This document shows, piece by piece, positions 58,878-64,000 of a DNA stretch of 64,000 bases. Both the position numbers and the translations under genes were made by a program. The notes under the pieces were generated by a model, which saw nothing but the letters and a program-made list of their open reading frames with translations, did not search any database and was not told where the DNA came from. Each line of letters begins with the position of its first letter. Within the stretch, counting starts at the first letter, position 1. Source of the stretch: Methylophaga thalassica (lineage in GTDB: Bacteria; Pseudomonadota; Gammaproteobacteria; Nitrosococcales; Methylophagaceae); contig NZ_BSND01000003.1 of NCBI RefSeq assembly GCF_030159795.1, forward strand, positions 620,001 to 684,000, read 5' to 3'.

Positions 58878-60683
58878 TTAGTTCTGATAAAACTCATCAA
58901 TAAGTTGTTGGTTGGCCTCAACAAGTTTTGCACGTTTTATTTTCAGGGTTGGCGTTAACATGCCATTTTCTATTGTCCAAGGTGAGAGAGTGAGATGCAC
59001 CCGGCGAATCTTGGCATAGGCAGGAAAGTCATGTAACAAGCCTCTGAACCTCTGAATGATATGTTGTTGCAGGCTTTTATCAGTAAGGCTATTTTTATTC
59101 ATTGCATCTAGCTTCAACCTTTGTGCAAGTTGAAGCCACTGTTCTGCATTCAAGACAACAAGTGCAGAGAGAAAAGGCTTGCCTTCACCCACTACCAGGG
59201 CCTGTTCAAATAACTCATCACGAGTGATAGCCATTTCCATATCCACTGGTGAGACCTTCTCACCATTACTCAATACCAGAATGTCTTTAATTCGTCCGGT
59301 AATGAAGATGTGTCCACTCTCAGCTATACGGGCTTGATCCCCTGTATGTAACCATCCTTCAGCATCAATAGTATTCGCTGTCGCTTTGTGGTTATTCCAG
59401 TAACCCAACATATTGCCTGGGCTTTTGACCAAAAGCTCGGAATTGTCACCTATTTTTACTTCCACTGAGGGAATTGGTTGACCCACACTAAACGGTTCAT
59501 TTTCTGAAGTTCTATTCACGCTAATGACGGGGCTTGTTTCTGTTAGACCATAGCCTTGTAATAGATTGATCCCCATGCCGATGAAAAATTCAGCAACATG
59601 ATGTGGAATGGCGGCTCCGCCTGTAACAGCGATTCTTAATTGTCCACCGAAAAGAGCTTGTATATTTTTGGCTACTATTTTCTCTAGTACAGGCATGAAT
59701 AGAAAACAAGGAGACCAGCGATGACGACGTTGAGCGTGGAGAAAAGATGTCCAGCCTATATGAGATGTCAATTTGAGCAATAAGCGTTTGTACCAGGGCT
59801 GTGATGACAGAGAAGACTGTATACGTTGATAGATGCGTTCAAAAATACGTGGTACAGCAATCAATACAGAGGGTTTCAGCTCTTGAATGTCATTGGCTAA
59901 TTGTGGAATGCCTCTGGAAAAAGCCACTCTAGCGCCCGTCATCATGGGTAAATAGTAACCGGCCGTTCTCTCCAGTGTGTGCGATAGGGGGAGAAAGGAT
60001 AGAAAAAGATCATCTGACCGAACTTGAAAGCACTCAAGTGAAGCGCTGGCAACAGACAAAATATTATAATGACTGAGCATAACGCCCTTGGGTTTACCTG
60101 TGGTGCCTGAAGTGTAGATGATCGTGGCTAATTGATGAGGATCTGCCTGCCAATCAATCAAGGCCGGGTTGGTATCCGTTCTCAACCATTCATTCATGTA
60201 TACCGCTGGTGCATCAAGTGTATTTTCACCAGTCGTTTTGATAATCACACGTTTGAGTTGATGTTCGTCTGATAACGAAGGTTTCAGACGTTGCCATTGA
60301 TGCTGGTTTTGTAAAAATAAACATCTGACATCAGCATCTTGCAAGATAAAAGCAAGGCTATCAGGCCGATCATCTGGGTAGAGTGGGACTGTAATGAGAC
60401 CAAGACTTAAGGCGGCCTGATCAAAAAACACCCATTCCTGACAATTTTTCAAATTTAACGCGACCCGGTCGCCTGATCTCAGGCCTTCTGATTTCAGCGC
60501 ATGTTGCCAGATAGCTATTTGTTGTGCAGCATCTGACCAAGTGGTGGTTTGCCACTGTTGAGTATCTGCACAAAAATGTGAATAGGCTGTGCTGTTGGGG
60601 GTTTTTCTATGCCGCTCTCTGAATAGGCCGTATAAAGTCTGAGCAGAAGCTATAGAAATATAATCTGTTGTATCCAATGACAT
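58878..60683 (-). CDS. AMP-forming long-chain acyl-CoA synthetase
   Basis: Activates a carboxylic acid, probably a long-chain fatty acid, to its CoA thioester. The 601 residues have the AMP-binding motif TIIYTSGTTGKPKGVMLSHY, LLQGYGLTETSPVISVN and the C-terminal GWLHTGDQARIAESGHIFITGRIKDI. Size and motifs fit the FAA1/long-chain group. The ATG directly follows the stop of the FadL-like gene, so the two are cotranscribed as an uptake-plus-activation pair. Exact substrate is unknown. Confidence 0.92.
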   Translation of the reverse strand: MSLDTTDYISIASAQTLYGLFRERHRKTPNSTAYSHFCADTQQWQTTTWSDAAQQIAIWQHALKSEGLRSGDRVALNLKNCQEWVFFDQAALSLGLITVPLYPDDRPDSLAFILQDADVRCLFLQNQHQWQRLKPSLSDEHQLKRVIIKTTGENTLDAPAVYMNEWLRTDTNPALIDWQADPHQLATIIYTSGTTGKPKGVMLSHYNILSVASASLECFQVRSDDLFLSFLPLSHTLERTAGYYLPMMTGARVAFSRGIPQLANDIQELKPSVLIAVPRIFERIYQRIQSSLSSQPWYKRLLLKLTSHIGWTSFLHAQRRHRWSPCFLFMPVLEKIVAKNIQALFGGQLRIAVTGGAAIPHHVAEFFIGMGINLLQGYGLTETSPVISVNRTSENEPFSVGQPIPSVEVKIGDNSELLVKSPGNMLGYWNNHKATANTIDAEGWLHTGDQARIAESGHIFITGRIKDILVLSNGEKVSPVDMEMAITRDELFEQALVVGEGKPFLSALVVLNAEQWLQLAQRLKLDAMNKNSLTDKSLQQHIIQRFRGLLHDFPAYAKIRRVHLTLSPWTIENGMLTPTLKIKRAKLVEANQQLIDEFYQN

Positions 60684-61913
60684 TTACATTAACCAACGAA
60701 GTTGAACTCCTAACAAATCAACACTGACATCATAATCACCATTAAGACTATGACTTCCGTCGGACTCTCTTATCGAAGGATTGCTTGCAAATAAATGGGC
60801 ATAGCCTGCATCGATAACCAGATTGTCAGAATAGTTATAGGTCGCGCCGATCGCTAACCATTTTCTGTCATTGTCAGGTATTCTTGCAGTGCGTCGTTCG
60901 GCGTTGGGAACTGGGGTTTCATCGTAGGCAATCCCTGTACGAAATTGCCATTTATTACTGTATTGGTAATTCAAACCAATCCCATATCGCATGCTGTTAT
61001 CCCAGTCTTCAGCTTTGGTACTGGTGAAGGCCCCACCTTCTGATTCAATAGCAAGCTCTTCAAAACGGCTCCAACGGGTCATCGTGGCATCTGCCATAAC
61101 GGACCATTTCTCATTGAGCTGATGATGAATAGCAAGTGAGAGCGTTTCTGGTAAATCCACATCGCCCTGGATATCTTGTTCGATCTTACCTATCGGTGTC
61201 GTGACTTTACCGTCCCCTTCAAGCGTATGCGAAATTTTAGAGCGATAAGCTAAAGCTAGACGTGTTTCCGGCGTCATCTGATACATAATGCCTAAGTTAT
61301 AACCATAGCCCCAGTCATCCGCTTCCAATTTTACTTTTCGATCAGGAGCGCCAAATCGATCTGTCATCTGTGACAGTGTGAGATCAATATATTCTGCACT
61401 CACACCAAATCCAATAGAGAGTTTATCTGTCGCTTTGAAAGCAATGCTTGGATTGAAATTGATGGTTTTAAGATCCGATTTCACAGCAAAATAACGACCC
61501 ACCCAATTTTCGTTATACTCAGTGACTAAGCCGAAAGGAGCAGTCACACCAAAGCCGATTGCGACTTTGTCATTAAGTGGTTTCGCAAAGTAAAAGTTAG
61601 GTACAACTGCATTGTTACCTGCATCGCCATAGTCTCCTCCATTTGCAGGAGAGCTCGTACCGTCATTATTGAATTCAGTATTGGGTGCTATGTAGTTAAG
61701 TGCGAAGTCCATCTCGGCTTGTTTTAGATAAACCAGGCCGGCAGGATTAAAAAATACAGTACTGCCATCTTCAGCTGATGCAGCACTGCCGGCGAAAGCT
61801 CTTCCTAAGCCTGTTACACTTTGCTCGATAATGGCGAAGCCTGCACCAAAGCTAGCACTGCTCATGGTACTTAGTAAAAGAAAACTGGGTGCTTTTAGGA
61901 TATTTAATTTCAT
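60684..61913 (-). CDS. FadL/OmpP1-family outer-membrane hydrophobic-compound transporter
   Basis: Barrel channel moving fatty acids or other hydrophobic molecules through the outer membrane. The 409 residues have a signal peptide (cleaved near SASFG-AGF), the family N-terminus AIIEQSVTGLGRAFAGSAA, the DGSTVFFNPAGLVYL hatch motif and a 14-strand-type barrel ending in VQLRWLM. The ATG at 61913 is chosen over a TTG two codons earlier. It lies upstream of the acyl-CoA synthetase gene. Confidence 0.92.
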   Translation of the reverse strand: MKLNILKAPSFLLLSTMSSASFGAGFAIIEQSVTGLGRAFAGSAASAEDGSTVFFNPAGLVYLKQAEMDFALNYIAPNTEFNNDGTSSPANGGDYGDAGNNAVVPNFYFAKPLNDKVAIGFGVTAPFGLVTEYNENWVGRYFAVKSDLKTINFNPSIAFKATDKLSIGFGVSAEYIDLTLSQMTDRFGAPDRKVKLEADDWGYGYNLGIMYQMTPETRLALAYRSKISHTLEGDGKVTTPIGKIEQDIQGDVDLPETLSLAIHHQLNEKWSVMADATMTRWSRFEELAIESEGGAFTSTKAEDWDNSMRYGIGLNYQYSNKWQFRTGIAYDETPVPNAERRTARIPDNDRKWLAIGATYNYSDNLVIDAGYAHLFASNPSIRESDGSHSLNGDYDVSVDLLGVQLRWLM

Positions 61914-61950
61914 AGTCAATTACTTGCAGCTGATTTTTGAACAAGTTGAT

Positions 61951-61979
61951 AAAGTATCTCAAGCACCTGATAGGTGCAA
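61951..61979 (-). promoter_or_regulatory. Possible promoter with operator for the fadL/acyl-CoA ligase genes
   Basis: On the minus strand TTGCAC (61979-61974), a 17-base spacer and TACTTT (61956-61951) make a weak promoter. A perfect palindrome GCACCT-GAT-AGGTGC (61963-61977) fills the spacer and part of the -35 box, the place a repressor would bind. The hairpin could instead be a poor terminator for trmB, but no T run follows. Confidence 0.35.
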
Positions 61980-61997
61980 GCTTTTATCAATCTCAGC

Positions 61998-62687
61998 TTA
62001 TATCCGCTTAAAAACCAAATCCCAGACACCATGTCCCAAGCGATGACCACGTTGCTCAAATTTGGTCAGGGGACGGTAATCAGGACGTTCGATGTAAGTA
62101 TTGTCGTGGCTTGTATTTTGAAAACGAGTATTGGAGGAGACATCTGCAAGCATTTGTTCAGCATAATCTTGCCAGTCTGTTGCCAGATGTAAATGGCCAC
62201 CATGTTCTAATTTGTCTGCCAGGACATTGACAAACTCAGGCTGGATAATTCGCCGTTTGTTGTGGCGTTTCTTGTGCCACGGATCAGGAAAGTAGATTTG
62301 AACACGTGCCAGAACCTGGTTTTTAATGCGATGCTTAATAAGCTGTACGGCATCTGTGCATGCCACTCTGACATTCCTCAGTTGTTCGTCATCAATGGCT
62401 TTAAGAAGCTGGCCTACACCTGGACGATGTACTTCGATGCCAATATAGTCTTGGTCAGGCTGATTTTTTGCCATTTCAATCAGCGATGCACCATTACCAA
62501 AGCCAATTTCTATAATTTTTGGTGCTTCGCGACCAAACAATGCGTTGAGATCAGACAAATCTGTATCATCATCGATACCAAAGACGGGCCAGTGATTGTC
62601 CAGAGCACGTTGTTGACCAGGCGTCAGTCTGCCTTCACGGCGAACAAAACTGCGGATTTGGCGCAGGGTTTTTGTTTCAGTTGTCAT
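61998..62687 (-). CDS. trmB: tRNA (guanine(46)-N7)-methyltransferase
   Basis: SAM-dependent methylation of G46 in the tRNA variable loop. The 229 residues contain EIGFGNGASLIEMA (SAM motif), YIGIEVHRPGVGQLL and the signature IYFPDPWHKKRHNKRRI. The frame is open 23 codons upstream, but the ATG at 62687 gives the family N-terminus MTTETKTLRQIRSFVRREGR. Confidence 0.95.
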   Translation of the reverse strand: MTTETKTLRQIRSFVRREGRLTPGQQRALDNHWPVFGIDDDTDLSDLNALFGREAPKIIEIGFGNGASLIEMAKNQPDQDYIGIEVHRPGVGQLLKAIDDEQLRNVRVACTDAVQLIKHRIKNQVLARVQIYFPDPWHKKRHNKRRIIQPEFVNVLADKLEHGGHLHLATDWQDYAEQMLADVSSNTRFQNTSHDNTYIERPDYRPLTKFEQRGHRLGHGVWDLVFKRI

Positions 62688-63028
62688 AGATCGTATCGGT
62701 AAAAATTTAAAGGCCGTTATGATACCTGAAGCGCTAATGGATAACACGGCAAGCAAATTTTTTTATATCCAGACAATCTGATTGAAACGACAATGTGATG
62801 CATATCACAACCAATGTTTACGCCTGATTACGTTGTATGGATGTCGAAAAACAATAAAAAGACCTCTTTTTTATCGAGCGTTGACGGTGTAAGTTTTTGA
62901 TAACAGCGTGCTAAAAATGACTATTAGCGTTATAATATTTGGTCTTTACGTAGAATCTTAAGGGTACTCCGAGCCCCGCCATTATCTTTGCATATAATCA
63001 GGCAAAGCATTTAAGAGAGAAGGAAAGT
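62688..63028. other. 341-base intergenic region between trmB and edd
   Basis: No gene is seen. The stretch holds a CRP-type palindrome (62794-62809, listed separately), a perfect TATAAT at 62931-62936 without a good -35 box at normal distance, another TATAAT at 62993-62998, and a 6-base inverted repeat CTTTGC / GCAAAG (62986-62991 and 63002-63007) just before the edd ribosome site. The arrangement suggests regulated edd transcription. Confidence 0.5.
62794..62809. promoter_or_regulatory. CRP/Vfr-type binding site
   Basis: TGTGATGCATATCACA has the exact half sites TGTGA and TCACA separated by six bases, the core of the cAMP receptor protein consensus. It lies 107 bases before trmB and about 220 bases before edd. 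Which gene it serves, and whether this organism has a CRP homologue, cannot be told here. Confidence 0.5.
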
Positions 63029-64000
63029 ATGGTTCATCCAGTTTTAGAAGCCGTCACCAATGACGTAATCGAGAGAAGCAAAAAAACACGGGAAATCTAT
63101 CTCGGCCGTATTGATGAGGCGATGCAAAAAGGCCCACATCGTGCTGTATTGGGCTGCGGCAATTTAGCTCATGGATTTGCTGCCTGTTCCATGTCAGAAA
63201 AAGCGGACTTGGCAGGAGATAAAAAAGCCAATATCGCGATTATTTCTTCATACAACGACATGTTATCGGCGCACGAGCCGTTTAAAGATTTCCCTGCAAT
63301 CATCAAGAAAGCTGCAACCGAAGCCGGTGGTGTCGCTCAGTTTGCTGGTGGTGTTCCTGCCATGTGTGATGGTATTACGCAAGGCCAGCCAGGTATGGAA
63401 CTGTCGCTTTTCAGCCGTGACGTCATTGCAATGGCAACCGCCATTGGCCTCAGCCACAATATGTTCGATGCCGCTATGTATCTGGGCGTTTGTGACAAAA
63501 TTGTTCCGGGTTTATTGATTGGTGCATTGAGTTTTGGTCACTTACCGGCTGTTTTCGTACCGGCAGGACCTATGCCGAGCGGTTTGCCTAACAAAGAGAA
63601 AGTCCGTATTCGTCAGCTCTACGCTGAAGGTAAAGTCGGTCGTGAAGAGTTATTAAAAGCAGAGTCTGAGTCTTATCATAGCCCTGGTACATGTACTTTC
63701 TACGGTACAGCAAACAGTAACCAAATGATGGTTGAAATGATGGGCTTACACCTCCCTGGTAGCTCCTTCATTAATCCAAACACACCGCTGCGTGATGCGT
63801 TAACAAAACGTGCGACTGAACAAGCACTCAAATTTACCGCGTTAGGCGATGACTATCGTCCAATCGGTCATATGATCGATGAGAAAGCGATTTTGAATGC
63901 CCTGGTGGGTCTATTAGCCACAGGTGGTTCAACTAACCACACTATTCATCTGATTGCGATTGCCCGTGCGGCAGGTATTATCATTAACTGGGATGACTTT
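63029..64000 (+). CDS. edd: Phosphogluconate dehydratase, 3'-truncated by the window edge
   Basis: First enzyme of the Entner-Doudoroff pathway: 6-phosphogluconate to KDPG. The visible 324 codons stay open to the window end, about half of the usual 600-residue protein. Iron-sulfur dehydratase motifs are present: [51 protein letters not shown] with a cluster Cys, and [27 protein letters not shown] precedes the ATG at 63029. In ribulose-monophosphate methylotrophs Edd and KDPG aldolase cleave assimilated hexose phosphate, which suits the inferred lifestyle. Confidence 0.95.
   Translation, partial: MVHPVLEAVTNDVIERSKKTREIYLGRIDEAMQKGPHRAVLGCGNLAHGFAACSMSEKADLAGDKKANIAIISSYNDMLSAHEPFKDFPAIIKKAATEAGGVAQFAGGVPAMCDGITQGQPGMELSLFSRDVIAMATAIGLSHNMFDAAMYLGVCDKIVPGLLIGALSFGHLPAVFVPAGPMPSGLPNKEKVRIRQLYAEGKVGREELLKAESESYHSPGTCTFYGTANSNQMMVEMMGLHLPGSSFINPNTPLRDALTKRATEQALKFTALGDDYRPIGHMIDEKAILNALVGLLATGGSTNHTIHLIAIARAAGIIINWDDF

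Noticed and set aside
62262-62702. 146-codon plus-strand frame
   Set aside because: Antisense to the conserved trmB gene, with no recognisable motif or ribosome site.

Overview
The window is a contiguous piece of a gammaproteobacterial chromosome. The core gene blocks have the order expected of that class: pyrG-kdsA-eno-ftsB-ispD-ispF-truD, lptD-surA-pdxA-rsmA, and leuD-leuB-asd-fimV-truA-trpF-trpB-trpA-accD-folC. Several features point to a methylotroph related to Methylophaga. These are a MoxY/MxaY-like histidine kinase with its LuxR-type regulator, two secreted double-PepSY proteins resembling the lanthanide-binding protein lanpepsy, and an Entner-Doudoroff dehydratase (edd). The genus is an inference from gene content; no rRNA or methanol dehydrogenase gene lies in the window. 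No insertion sequence, prophage or CRISPR array was seen.

Layout. 1-8.45 kb: CTP synthase (cut by the window edge), KDO-8-P synthase, enolase, divisome protein FtsB, two MEP-pathway enzymes, TruD, a secreted thioredoxin-like DUF1223 protein and siroheme synthase. 8.5-11.5 kb: a TonB-dependent receptor behind a sequence that fits a sigma-54 promoter, followed by a double-PepSY protein. 11.5-13.8 kb: nadC, ampD and an FKBP-type isomerase. 13.9-20.1 kb: a complete SUF iron-sulfur operon (Rrf2 regulator, sufB, C, D, S, U, T) with an operator over its -10 box. 20.1-25.1 kb: a small unknown protein, the two-component pair, NAD-malic enzyme and a second double-PepSY protein. 25.1-32.3 kb: valS, holC and pepA on the minus strand, then lptF and lptG. 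32.4-41 kb: a minus-strand tRNA operon (Ala, Glu, Glu), lptD-surA-pdxA-rsmA, HU, tRNA-Val, tRNA-Asp and ppiD. 41-47.8 kb: a DAACS symporter, fabI, an orphan peptide-binding protein, pomAB-type stator genes and a YceI protein. 47.8-58.9 kb: leucine, aspartate and tryptophan biosynthesis, fimV, truA, accD and folC. 58.9-64 kb: an acyl-CoA ligase with a FadL porin, trmB, and the start of edd.

Themes. Envelope biogenesis recurs: LptD, LptF and LptG, SurA, PpiD, the FKBP isomerase, AmpD, KdsA and FabI. The most interesting signal is the set made of the TonB receptor, the two double-PepSY proteins and the MxaYB-like kinase/regulator, all between 8.5 and 25.1 kb. Read together they could form a rare-earth uptake, buffering and sensing module. 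That is a hypothesis from family resemblance; nothing in the DNA proves lanthanide specificity.
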